A DNA stretch of 64,000 bases from TMP-24 sp041397305 (GTDB taxonomy: Bacteria; Pseudomonadota; Alphaproteobacteria; Rhodobacterales; Rhodobacteraceae), in NCBI GenBank assembly GCA_041397305.1, contig JAWKWX010000011.1:24495-88494 (forward strand). The letters are read 5' to 3'. Numbering within the stretch: the first letter of the stretch is position 1; every line of letters starts with the position of its first letter. Below the pieces are notes generated by a model that had not been told where the DNA came from, did no database searches, and saw nothing but the letters and a program-made list of their open reading frames with translations. A program made the translations under genes and the position numbers. Positions 24,321 through 31,876 of this stretch are shown in pieces.

Positions 24321-24829
24321 CCCCGAACCGCTCAGGGCCTTTCGGCCCCGCACACCATCATCCGCCCACAAAGGCACTGATGGTTCGGGTCTCTGCGGAC
24401 AACGGGCTGGGGATACGCGTGGAACGCTTCGATGAGTTGACGCTGCATCACGGGTGAACCGCTATGGGACATTTGATTGATCGGACAGAAAGCCGAAATC
24501 AGTTTGCGCTGCTTCGCCGTCTCTGAGCAGGCGGCAGGCGACTTTGCATGTTGCACACTATCGCAAGCGTCGGCAGGCGCGACCAACGGCACTGGGTACG
24601 CTGAGCTCGGGCGTGTCGTGTGCTATCGGCCCCGTGCCAGTCATCCCTTTGGCTTCGGTCGGCATGTAAGAAGACACCCATAAATCCCTGGCCGAATGCG
24701 GCATCGCCTTTCAATGGCCTGCCCGCACCACCTGTCTTCGACAGCCGTGTTGACCATGACCTGCGAGCCTATGCCTTCGGCCCTTCGGGAGGGCGTTAAC
24801 AAGCCAACCCAAACCAAGGAGATAACATT
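24321..24829. other. Gene-free region with hairpins upstream of the small gene at 24830
   Basis: About 500 bp without a convincing gene on either strand; the minus-strand frames here look like shadows. Hairpins include 24335-24339/24344-24348 (GGGCC/GGCCC), 24732-24736/24740-24744 (CTGTC/GACAG) and 24780-24784/24790-24794 (GCCCT/AGGGC). The style matches the leader in front of the ArdC-like gene: a long structured stretch ending shortly before a strong Shine-Dalgarno. It probably holds the promoter and leader of the gene at 24830 and, on the other strand, those of the 59-residue gene. Confidence 0.45.
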
Positions 24830-25063
24830 ATGGCACGCGAAGAAAACACCAACACCCAAGCCCAGAACGCCCCTGAATATCTGGCATGGCACGTCACCGA
24901 GAAGGGCGACAAGTCCTTCTGGACCAAAGTCGGCGCAGCCTGGCCGCACAAAGATGGAAAAGGCTACACGCTCCAGCTTGAGACTTGTCCGATCAATGGG
25001 CGGATCGTCCTGCGGCTTCCTCTTGAAGATGAGCCTCACTCCGAGACCGAGGGGCGCGCCTAA
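24830..25063 (+). CDS. Small hypothetical protein of mobile elements
   Basis: A 77-residue protein starting MAREENTNTQAQNAPEYLAW. After a polar N-terminus comes a compact beta-rich part (about 18-65) with the pattern WHVTEKGDKSFWTKVGAAWPH and a later strand GRIVLRLP. AAGGAGATAACATT before the ATG is a strong ribosome-binding site. Proteins with this WHV-x-KGDKSFWTKVGAAW pattern are common on alphaproteobacterial plasmids and islands near mobilization genes, but their function is not known to me. The long structured leader suggests early or tightly controlled expression during transfer. Confidence 0.65.
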   Translation: MAREENTNTQAQNAPEYLAWHVTEKGDKSFWTKVGAAWPHKDGKGYTLQLETCPINGRIVLRLPLEDEPHSETEGRA

Positions 25064-25191
25064 GCGCCCCTAAAAATCTAGTCCTGGCGCGGATTAGATA
25101 TTCGAACCCTTGTTGCGCCTTAGCAGTTAGTTAAGTGTTTAAATTCGCTCATATTATTGCTAGGCTCTCGGTGGGAAGGTGAGACTAGAAA

Positions 25192-26178
25192 GTGGACTCC
25201 AGTCTCTTTCGAAGGATAATGAGCAAAACGAGAATTTCTGCGACTTCAGTTAGGTATATCAAACTCGGTGCGGGCGGCAAATTCGAGCAAGCAGCGCTGA
25301 GCGACGGGCGATTGTACCTCGGCTATCATGAAGTTCCTCACGAAGACTGTATCGCCCGCGATTGGGAATCGATATCTCGCCTGTATCGGAACGAAGGTCA
25401 TAAGGCTTTCGTCGCGAGCAATCACACCCGCCAGGTCAAAGAATTCTATGAAGAACCAGACACTTGTCTATGGATTTCCTTTATTGACGGTTCTCTTTGG
25501 TGGACGTTCGCTCATCCCGAGGTGAGCATGTGTATCGAGGACAACTGGCGCGATCTTCCTAGCGAAGCGCGCAGCCCATCGCGCTTCCGAAGCTGTTTGG
25601 ACCAGTGGCACAATACCAGTGTCAATGGCGAACCTTTGGTTATGCGAAAGCTCCCTGGCTACGTCACCAAGGTTGTGTCTGGCTTTCGTGGAACGATCTG
25701 CCAAATCGAACACTCCGACGCAGTCATCCGTGTCATCAACGGAGAGGTAGACCCACGCGTGAAAGAAGCGGCGGAAGCACGTGAGTCACTTATTTCTTCT
25801 CTGGAGAACGTAATTGATCGCCTCTACTGGAAGGATTTCGAAACCCTGATCGATCTCATTTTCCAACGGTCTGGTTGGCCGCGGGTGTCCCGCGTTGGCG
25901 GAAGTCAAAAGTTGGTCGAGTTCGAGTTGGAAAACCCAGTAACGGGTGAGAGGTCGTTCGCGCAGGTCAAGGCACAGACAGATCAAAAAACCCTTGATGA
26001 ATACGTCGAGCGCTTTAGTCGCGATGTCGGCTACAAGCAGATGTTCTTCGTTTGCCATACTGCCAAGGGAAAATTGGGTACCGACAGCCCAGATGTTTTT
26101 GTGTGGACTGGACCAAAAGTAGCAGAAATGGCGGTAAAGACGGGACTCACTGATTGGGTTTTGGAAAAGGTCCAATAA
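25192..26178 (+). CDS. Mrr-like restriction endonuclease-family protein
   Basis: A 328-residue protein (319 if the ATG at 25219, preceded by AAGGAT, is used instead of the GTG at 25192, which follows GGAAGG). The N-terminal ~200 residues form a separate domain of unknown type. From about residue 213, YWKDFETLIDLIFQRSGW followed by a variable loop and SFAQVKAQT matches the Mrr catalytic core, in which a helix with E leads to strands ending in Q/E-x-K. The usual Asp before the Q-x-K strand is replaced or displaced (KLVEFELENP), so activity is uncertain. Mrr-type enzymes cut modified DNA. It stands alone upstream of the convergent relaxase gene. Confidence 0.6.
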   Translation: MDSSLFRRIMSKTRISATSVRYIKLGAGGKFEQAALSDGRLYLGYHEVPHEDCIARDWESISRLYRNEGHKAFVASNHTRQVKEFYEEPDTCLWISFIDGSLWWTFAHPEVSMCIEDNWRDLPSEARSPSRFRSCLDQWHNTSVNGEPLVMRKLPGYVTKVVSGFRGTICQIEHSDAVIRVINGEVDPRVKEAAEARESLISSLENVIDRLYWKDFETLIDLIFQRSGWPRVSRVGGSQKLVEFELENPVTGERSFAQVKAQTDQKTLDEYVERFSRDVGYKQMFFVCHTAKGKLGTDSPDVFVWTGPKVAEMAVKTGLTDWVLEKVQ

Positions 26179-26221
26179 CCCGAATAACTCCGTAGTTCCG
26201 CGCGCCCTTTCTCCGTTCCTG

Positions 26222-27511
26222 CTAGGGTTCAAAGCCGCGCGTTCGTCGACGTGAACGACGCATGATTTCTACGCGTTCGCGTTCGCGCTCAAGATCGGGG
26301 CGATCCATTTCGCGAAAGCCCGCCACATCTTTCCGCAGCTGCATCAGTTCCTGGCTGGCAAGCGTTCGTTGACGTTTGATGTCGCGCTGCAAGGCTTCGC
26401 GCTCTTCGATTTGTCTGAAGATCAACACGTCCTTTTCAGCACGATCACGATGCCACGCCTTCAGCGTCTCTTGCTCGTTTTGCGCTTTGATCTTGGCGTA
26501 TTGACCTGTCAGCCGATGCCAAATGCCCGAGAAACCGCGAGGCAGTCGCTTTGCTCTTTCCTTGGTTTCTGCCAACCAACGTCTTTCGTGCATTTCCGAC
26601 AGTCGAATCCGATCATCGCCATGACGCCCTACCATTTCGGCCTTGCGAAAATTGAGCATGGCCAGACGCTGTTTTGTGCTTCGTTCGGTTTCCTTGATGA
26701 ACCCTTCGAGTTTTCGGGAAAGATGTTCGGAGATCCGTGCCTTAGCTTCTTCAATCGAAGGCAATCGCTTTGGATCGCCAAGCCGCGCTTCGAGCTCCTT
26801 GGTCTTCACCGACGCGTATCGGGACAAGGAATAGACTTCGCCGCGATAATCGATGGCAACGAAGCCGCGCCGATCCCCGCGCGCCAGCCAGAAACCTCTT
26901 TCCTTTAAAGCCTGTTCCAGCGAGGCGCGGTTGTCCGAAGCAGCCCAACATTGCTGAAACACTGTCTTGATCTCACGGGGATCGATGCCGACCCTCTGCG
27001 CCTGTTGCCATTCTTCTCGGGTGAAGGTGAGGGGATCACGCAGATTTCGGTCTTGCAGGCCGCGCGGCATGTCCCACTCGTGTTCAAGAAAGAGCTCACG
27101 TGACACATCGCGCAGTTTGGACTTGAAGTGCGGCAAGTTGATCGCGCGCATCCGCTGCGCATCGATCCGCAACCAGACGACATGGGCATGGCGTCTGCCG
27201 TCTTTTTCATGGAAGACAATGGCACGCGGCTGGTTTTCGAGACCCAGCTTCTGTTCGATCTGATCCGCAGCCTGTTCAAATACCTGGGTGCTGACGCGCG
27301 CACTAATTGGGGGGTTCAGGCTCATCGAAAACAGATAGTTCTTGCACCGCGTGCCTCTGGCGATGGCATCGGCTTCATGCAGGGCATCGATCAGATCATC
27401 ACTCACGAAACCTGATACTTCATGCAGTTCGACATGATCATTGTCTCGTGTGGCCAAAAGATAGCGCGCCAGCTGTCCACCATCGCCCCGTTCTTTGGCT
27501 TTCAAGATCAT
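26222..27511 (-). CDS. Relaxase/mobilization nuclease (MOBP/MOBQ-like)
   Basis: A 429-residue relaxase. The ATG at 27511 is chosen because it overlaps the MobC-like stop by 4 bases; longer frames add only shadow sequence. The N-terminal nicking domain has a candidate catalytic Tyr at about residue 17 (GGQLARYLL) and the three-His metal motif as H101, H108 and H110 (HEKDGRRHAHVVW). The C-terminal ~200 residues are charged coiled coil, rich in Arg and Glu, as in many relaxases. It cleaves oriT and leads the strand into the recipient. The origin of transfer should lie near, probably upstream of mobC (27943-28300), but no nic sequence was identified. Confidence 0.85.
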   Translation of the reverse strand: MILKAKERGDGGQLARYLLATRDNDHVELHEVSGFVSDDLIDALHEADAIARGTRCKNYLFSMSLNPPISARVSTQVFEQAADQIEQKLGLENQPRAIVFHEKDGRRHAHVVWLRIDAQRMRAINLPHFKSKLRDVSRELFLEHEWDMPRGLQDRNLRDPLTFTREEWQQAQRVGIDPREIKTVFQQCWAASDNRASLEQALKERGFWLARGDRRGFVAIDYRGEVYSLSRYASVKTKELEARLGDPKRLPSIEEAKARISEHLSRKLEGFIKETERSTKQRLAMLNFRKAEMVGRHGDDRIRLSEMHERRWLAETKERAKRLPRGFSGIWHRLTGQYAKIKAQNEQETLKAWHRDRAEKDVLIFRQIEEREALQRDIKRQRTLASQELMQLRKDVAGFREMDRPDLERERERVEIMRRSRRRTRGFEP

Positions 27512-27942
27512 GGCGCAGCTCCTGGAGATTTTCCGAGAGCGCGCAGCAGATCGTTGCGCAGCGCCCTGACTTCTTCGCAAGCGGCGGCGAGATCAGCCTC
27601 TGTTTCAGGTGTGACAGGCAACGAGCCTGTATTCACGGCCTTGGCAAGTTGGTTCAAGTTCGAAGACAGGCGCGACCCGCCTAAAGCGCCCAAGACGCGC
27701 CCCAAAGCTTCAGCATCCTGAATCGTCGAATTGCCTGGCTTTTTGCGCACGGCGACTTCCTCTCCGAACAGTCGCGTTCGGATATGCGCGGCCAGTGACT
27801 GACGCCCGCGTTCGGCATCTAGCCGCGCCCGCTCTTCGAAGGTAAGGCGGATGGAAAATGGCGGCGGGTAGCTGGCCTTTTCGGCCTTTGTTCTCGCCTT
27901 CCTTGAGGCTATTTCATTGAAATTATGGTCTAAAGTGCTCAT
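27508..27942 (-). CDS. MobC-like relaxosome accessory protein
   Basis: A 144-residue protein starting MSTLDHNFNEIASRKARTKA. The middle part (FSIRLTFEERARLDAERG) resembles the ribbon-helix-helix/MobC signature, and the C-terminal ~60 residues (SNLNQLAKAVNTGSLPVTPE) match the typical MobC helix pattern with NLNQLA. Such proteins bind oriT and help the relaxase melt and nick it. The stop overlaps the relaxase start by 4 bases, as usual for mobC-mobA operons. Confidence 0.8.
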   Translation of the reverse strand: MSTLDHNFNEIASRKARTKAEKASYPPPFSIRLTFEERARLDAERGRQSLAAHIRTRLFGEEVAVRKKPGNSTIQDAEALGRVLGALGGSRLSSNLNQLAKAVNTGSLPVTPETEADLAAACEEVRALRNDLLRALGKSPGAAP

Positions 27943-28081
27943 CGTCGCACCTCAGACTATTTGAGTCTATCCGTGCGAGATGGTATTCCCACTCCTCAAG
28001 CGTTTCGAACAAAACGCTGAGCTCTTCGTCCGAAAGGGAATTGAACTGGGAGTTCAATCCTTTTCCCTTCGGGCGCACCAT
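27923..28081 (-). CDS. Small hypothetical protein upstream of mobC
   Basis: A 52-residue frame starting MVRPKGKGLNSQFNSLSDEE; an upstream ATG at 28129 would give 68 residues but lacks a Shine-Dalgarno, while GGGAAAAG precedes the chosen ATG at 28081. The protein is acidic in its middle (LSVLFETLEEWEYHL) and would be a short helical bundle. It overlaps mobC by 20 bases. It could be a genuine first gene of the mobilization operon or a chance frame over the oriT region. Confidence 0.4.
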   Translation of the reverse strand: MVRPKGKGLNSQFNSLSDEELSVLFETLEEWEYHLARIDSNSLRCDDEHFRP

Positions 28082-28211
28082 CTTTTCCCGAATCCAACGT
28101 CGTCCGCGCGCCCGCAGTGCGCTGCTCATTGCCGCGCAGCAGCCCTGCCCCTGAGGGCGCTGGACCCCTCCCGGATAATGGTTAACGCCCCGCCCGACGC
28201 AATGGCAGGCC

Positions 28212-28252
28212 CACGTCCTACCATACGTCCAGGCATACGTTCAGGCATACGT
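28212..28252. repeat. Three 12-bp direct repeats at the right end of the element
   Basis: CATACGT occurs at 28222-28228, 28234-28240 and 28246-28252, exactly 12 bp apart; the units are CATACGTCCAGG, CATACGTTCAGG and CATACGTTGGAA, with a degenerate copy (CACGTCC) at 28212. They lie in the non-coding gap between the mobilization operon and the core aminotransferase. Such iterated sites suit binding by a recombinase/excisionase, a relaxosome protein or an iteron-binding protein. Confidence 0.55.
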
Positions 28253-28301
28253 TGGAAACGCCGCAGTCGGAAAAAATTAACCCAGCGTTCGCAAGGACTT
28301 G

Positions 28302-29702
28302 TCAGCCGATCCGGTAGCCTTCTCGCACCAGGTCGTCCGTCACCTTCCGGATCGCCTTTTCCAGCGTCTCGGCGACGAAATCGATCTCGTCCCTCGTGAC
28401 GATCAGGGGCGGCGACATCACGTTCAGATGGCCCATCGGCCGGACCATCAGCCCCATCTCCTCCGCCACGTCCGAGATGCGCTTGGATTCGTTCGCCGCG
28501 TCCGGCAGCACCGCCTTCGTGGCCTTGTCGGCGACATTCTCGACGCAAAGCATCAGGCCCCGTCCCCGGACATTGCCGACGAGCGGCAAGGCCTCCAGCT
28601 CGCCCAGGCGGCGCTGGAAATAGGGGCCGATCTCGCGGACATGGGCCAGAATATCCTCCCGCTCCATGATCTCGATGTTCTTGAGTGCCGCCGCGCAGGC
28701 GACCGGATGGCCGGAATAGGTGAAACCGGCAGTGAACCAGCGCTGGCCGCCCTCGGCCATCACATTCCAGACCCGGTCCGACAGGATCATCGCGCCCAGG
28801 GGCTGATAGCCCGAGGTCAGGCCCTTGGCCGAACAGATCACGTCGGGCTGCACGCCGAATGCGTCGAGTGAAGCGAACCAGTGGCCGAGGCGGCCAAAGC
28901 CCGTCACCACCTCATCGGCAATGAAGAGGATCTCGTGACGCTGGCAGATCTCCCACATCCGTTTCAGGTAACCTTCGGGCGGTATGATGATCCCGCCGGA
29001 GGCCTGGACCGGTTCGGCGATGAAGCCGCCGATCCGGTCCGCACCGACACGGGCGATCAGCGCCTCGAACTCGGCGATCAGATCGTCGCAGAATTGCGCC
29101 TCGCTCAGATGCGAGGGCCTGCGGTAGGGATTGGGACAGGACAGATGATGGATGCCCTCGGTCTTGTAGCGGAATTCCTCGACCCGGTCGCCGGGGCGCT
29201 TGCCCACCGACTGCGCGAGGTAGGTCGAGCCGTGATAGCTGTAGTCGCGCGCCACCACATCGGTCTTCGCCGGATAGCCGCGCGCATGCTGGTAATAGGC
29301 GACCATCCGCACCGCGGTATCGACGGCGGTCGAGCCGCCGGTGGTGAACATCACCCGGTTCAGATCGCCCGGCGCGATCTCGGCGATCTTGCCCGCGAGC
29401 CGCGCGGAAGGGTCGTTCGTCATGTCCACGAACGTGTTGGAAAAGCCGAGCTTCATCGCCTGATCGGCAATCGCATCCGCCATCTCGCGCCGCCCCAGCC
29501 CGATATTGGTGCACCAGAGCCCGCCCACCGCGTCGAAATATTTCCGCCCCTCGGCGTCCCAGAGGTAACAGCCCTCGCCCCGGCTGATGACCAGGGCGCC
29601 CTTCTCCTCGAAGGGGCCGAAGTTGGTCCAGGGGTGCAGGGCGTGGGCGCGATCCGTCTCCCACAGCGCCTCGTTCGATCTCGAGTGCACGGCGTGAGTC
29701 AT
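28302..29702 (-). CDS. Class III PLP-dependent aminotransferase (omega-amino acid/amine:pyruvate type)
   Basis: A 466-residue enzyme of aminotransferase class III, which moves an omega-amino group from a beta-amino acid, diamine or similar amine to pyruvate or another keto acid. The PLP Lys is K293 (SAKGLTSGYQ) and the cofactor Asp is in ADEVVTGFGR (about 263). The N-terminal LHPWTNFGPFEEKGALVI and the SGGIIIPPEGY segment fit the beta-alanine/taurine/putrescine group, but the substrate cannot be fixed by eye. It is the first core gene right of the mobile element and is transcribed toward it; its C-terminus looks complete. A perfect inverted repeat lies directly upstream of its start and probably controls it. 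Confidence 0.85.
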   Translation of the reverse strand: MTHAVHSRSNEALWETDRAHALHPWTNFGPFEEKGALVISRGEGCYLWDAEGRKYFDAVGGLWCTNIGLGRREMADAIADQAMKLGFSNTFVDMTNDPSARLAGKIAEIAPGDLNRVMFTTGGSTAVDTAVRMVAYYQHARGYPAKTDVVARDYSYHGSTYLAQSVGKRPGDRVEEFRYKTEGIHHLSCPNPYRRPSHLSEAQFCDDLIAEFEALIARVGADRIGGFIAEPVQASGGIIIPPEGYLKRMWEICQRHEILFIADEVVTGFGRLGHWFASLDAFGVQPDVICSAKGLTSGYQPLGAMILSDRVWNVMAEGGQRWFTAGFTYSGHPVACAAALKNIEIMEREDILAHVREIGPYFQRRLGELEALPLVGNVRGRGLMLCVENVADKATKAVLPDAANESKRISDVAEEMGLMVRPMGHLNVMSPPLIVTRDEIDFVAETLEKAIRKVTDDLVREGYRIG

Positions 29703-29718
29703 TTTGAATCTCCAGTCA

Positions 29719-29750
29719 GAATGATTTTGACAGCATAGTCAAAATCATTC
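29719..29750 (-). promoter_or_regulatory. Perfect 13-bp inverted repeat at the aminotransferase promoter
   Basis: GAATGATTTTGAC (29719-29731) and GTCAAAATCATTC (29738-29750) are perfect reverse complements around a 6-bp spacer. The repeat begins 17 bases upstream of the aminotransferase start codon and has no T-run, so it is more likely an operator for a dimeric regulator than a terminator. The regulator is not encoded next to it. Confidence 0.65.
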
Positions 29751-29832
29751 CGAAGGCAACCGGATTTTTTGATCAAATAAAGCCACACAGCGCGGCGGCG
29801 GTCGCCTGACCCTCCGCCGCCGCCGATCCGGC

Positions 29833-31401
29833 TCAGCGCGACTTGAACAGGCCGCCCAGCACGCCCCGGATCAGCGCCCGCCCGGCGCTGGAGCCGATCT
29901 GGCGGGCGAGGCTTTTGCCGAAGGTGGCCGCGATGCTGTCGGAGCGGGAAGAGGAAGAGGTCCGGCGCGGCGTCTCCGCCCGGCCCCAGGGACTTGCATC
30001 GTCATACCGGCGGCCCTGCTTGTATTCGCGCGCCGCTTCCTTCTCGCGCGCGACCTTTTCCTCGGCCTCGGCGGCTTCTTTCGCCGCCGCGTCGGCCCGC
30101 GCCTTGAGTAGCTCGAAGGCCGATTCCCGGTCGATCTCGCGTTCGTACTTGCCCGCAAGCCCGCCCTCGGCCATCACTTGCGCCCGCTCCTCCGGGCTGA
30201 TCACGCCAAGACGGCTTTCCGGCGGCCGGATCAGCGTGCGTTCGACCATCCCCGGCGCGCCCTTGGCTTCGAGGAAGGAGGTCACGGCCTCGCCCGTGCC
30301 CACTTCCTTGATCGCGGTTTCCGTGTCGAAACGCGGATTCGGGCGGTAGTTTTCGGCCGCGCGGCGCAGGTCCTGCTGATCCTTCGCGGTGAAGGCGCGC
30401 AGCCCATGCTGCACGCGGTTGCCAAGCTGGCCGAGCACGTCGTCGGGAATGTCGGCCGGATTCTGGGTGACGAAATAGACCCCCACGCCCTTAGACCGGA
30501 TCAGCCGCGCCACTTGCTCGACCTTGTCCACCAAGGCCTTCGGCGCATCGTCGAACAGCAGGTGCGCCTCGTCGAAGAAGAAGACAAACTTCGGCCGCTC
30601 CGGATCGCCGACCTCGGGCAGCGTCTCGAAGAGTTCCGACAGGAGCCACAGAAGGAAGGTCGCATAGAGCCGGGGCGAGCCCATCAGCTTGTCCGCGGCA
30701 AGGATGTTGATCTGGCCGCGCCCGTCGGGACCAACGCGCATCATGTCGAAAAGATCGAGCGCCGGTTCCCCGAAAAGCTTCAACCCCCCCTGATTTTCCA
30801 GAACCAGCAGCTGGCGCTGGATCGCGCCGATGGTGGCGGGCGCGACATTGCCGTAGCGCAGTCCGATCTCGGCGGCGTTCTGGCCGATCCACACGAGCAT
30901 CGCCTGCAGGTCCTTCAGGTCGAGCAGCGCCAGCCCTTCCTCATCGGCGATGCGGAAGGCGATGTTCAGAACCCCTTCCTGCGCATCGCTCAGATCCATG
31001 AGGCGAGACAGCAGCAGCGGACCCATCTCGGAGATGGTGGTGCGGACCGGGTGGCCCTGTTCGCCGAAAATATCCCAGAAGACGGTCGGGAAGGCGCGGT
31101 AGGACAGCTCGAACCCGATGGTCGCGGCGCGCTTGAGGAAGGCATCGTGCAGCTTGTGACTTTCAGAGCCTGCCCGCGCGAGCCCGGCAAGATCGCCCTT
31201 CACATCTGCCATGAAGACCGGAACGCCCGCAGTCGAGAACCCTTCGGCGAGGATCTGCAAGGTCACCGTCTTGCCGGTGCCGGTCGCCCCGGCGATCAGC
31301 CCGTGACGGTTGCCATACTTCAGCAAGAGCTCCTGCGGGACGGCATAAGCCTCTCCTCCTCCCCCGGCAAAAAGGCCGTTTTCGGTCAGTTCGGTCGGCA
31401 C
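29833..31401 (-). CDS. HerA/YjgR-type ATPase (DUF853 family)
   Basis: A 522-residue P-loop ATPase of the HerA-FtsK superfamily. Walker A (GATGTGKT) is at about residues 37-44, and an acidic Walker B region (FVFFFDEAHLLF) lies in the middle. The C-terminal ~90 residues are charged coiled coil and then basic, ending VLGGLFKSR. The length matches E. coli YjgR (about 500 residues). The GTG at 31401 is chosen because GGAGG lies 8 bases upstream; the longer frame to 31467 adds a poor N-terminus. The biochemical role of this family is not established; DNA translocation is assumed from the superfamily. Confidence 0.8.
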   Translation of the reverse strand: MPTELTENGLFAGGGGEAYAVPQELLLKYGNRHGLIAGATGTGKTVTLQILAEGFSTAGVPVFMADVKGDLAGLARAGSESHKLHDAFLKRAATIGFELSYRAFPTVFWDIFGEQGHPVRTTISEMGPLLLSRLMDLSDAQEGVLNIAFRIADEEGLALLDLKDLQAMLVWIGQNAAEIGLRYGNVAPATIGAIQRQLLVLENQGGLKLFGEPALDLFDMMRVGPDGRGQINILAADKLMGSPRLYATFLLWLLSELFETLPEVGDPERPKFVFFFDEAHLLFDDAPKALVDKVEQVARLIRSKGVGVYFVTQNPADIPDDVLGQLGNRVQHGLRAFTAKDQQDLRRAAENYRPNPRFDTETAIKEVGTGEAVTSFLEAKGAPGMVERTLIRPPESRLGVISPEERAQVMAEGGLAGKYEREIDRESAFELLKARADAAAKEAAEAEEKVAREKEAAREYKQGRRYDDASPWGRAETPRRTSSSSRSDSIAATFGKSLARQIGSSAGRALIRGVLGGLFKSR

Positions 31402-31560
31402 GCGCACATCCTCCAAGATCACGATTGACGGCGGTCGGCATGAGGCCCGTCCGCCGCGATACGGCATCAGAATACATTCTTAACCTTGCATTGCCATAGT
31501 GGCCTTCATCCCGGACGCGCCCTTGCGCGGAAAGGATATGACTTCCTCCCTGTCAGACTG

Positions 31561-31588
31561 GCCGCGCCACATTCGGCGCGGCTTTTTT
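31561..31588 (+). terminator. Strong plus-strand intrinsic terminator without an upstream plus-strand gene
   Basis: GCCGCGCC (31561-31568) and GGCGCGGC (31575-31582) form a perfect 8-bp stem with a 6-base loop, followed by T6 at 31583-31588. The nearest upstream gene points the other way, so nothing annotated ends here. It may end a small RNA transcribed from the 31402-31560 gap. Confidence 0.75.
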
Positions 31589-31876
31589 CGTGACTTTTCC
31601 GTCAACTATCGGTTTACCGATGCGTCCATTTTTCATGTTGACGAACAAGGGAAAGCCTTCTAGCGTCACGACCAATGAGATAGTCGGCCCGTCCGACAGG
31701 GAGCGAGAAATGGACCGGGACCCTTCATCGGGTCCCGTTCTGCTTTGGGTGGACCCGCATCGGCCTTGGCGGTTTTCCGCTGCCCGAATTGTCTCGTCCG
31801 CCGCTTTTGCCCCTGACAGTCGCGGAACCCCATGATAAGGCACGGGGCCAACAGAAACCTTCGACGGACCTCACCC
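31589..31876. other. Gene-free region upstream of the IalB-like gene
   Basis: No convincing gene is seen; the start of the long plus-strand frame here is extra sequence before the signal peptide. Two hairpins stand out: GTCGG/CCGAC at 31684-31688/31693-31697, and CGGGACCC/GGGTCCCG at 31716-31723/31730-31737. The second has no clean T-run. The promoter of the IalB-like gene should lie between about 31740 and 31850. Confidence 0.4.

Larger units (their letters stand above)
1..28260. mobile_element. Right-hand part of an integrated mobilizable element (genomic island)
   Basis: The segment carries a relaxase, a MobC-like accessory protein, a VirD4-type coupling ATPase, an ArdC-like antirestriction gene, restriction and defence-type genes and many small hypothetical genes. 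Its base composition is visibly more AT-rich than the core genes from 28302 onward. It lacks an integrase and a full type IV secretion apparatus in this window, which fits an integrative mobilizable element or the end of a larger ICE that continues left of base 1. The right boundary is inferred to lie between the last small element gene (ending upstream at about 28081) and the stop of the core aminotransferase at 28302. No tRNA gene or obvious att duplication was found, so the boundary is approximate. Confidence 0.75.

Noticed and set aside
24332..24714. Minus-strand frames of 71-86 residues before the gene at 24830
   Set aside because: No Shine-Dalgarno and no protein-like pattern.
28212..28252. 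CRISPR array
   Set aside because: The repeats are only 12 bp and contiguous without unique spacers, and no cas gene is present.
28130..28301. tRNA gene as integration site
   Set aside because: No cloverleaf-forming sequence was found in the gap or at the end of the aminotransferase gene.
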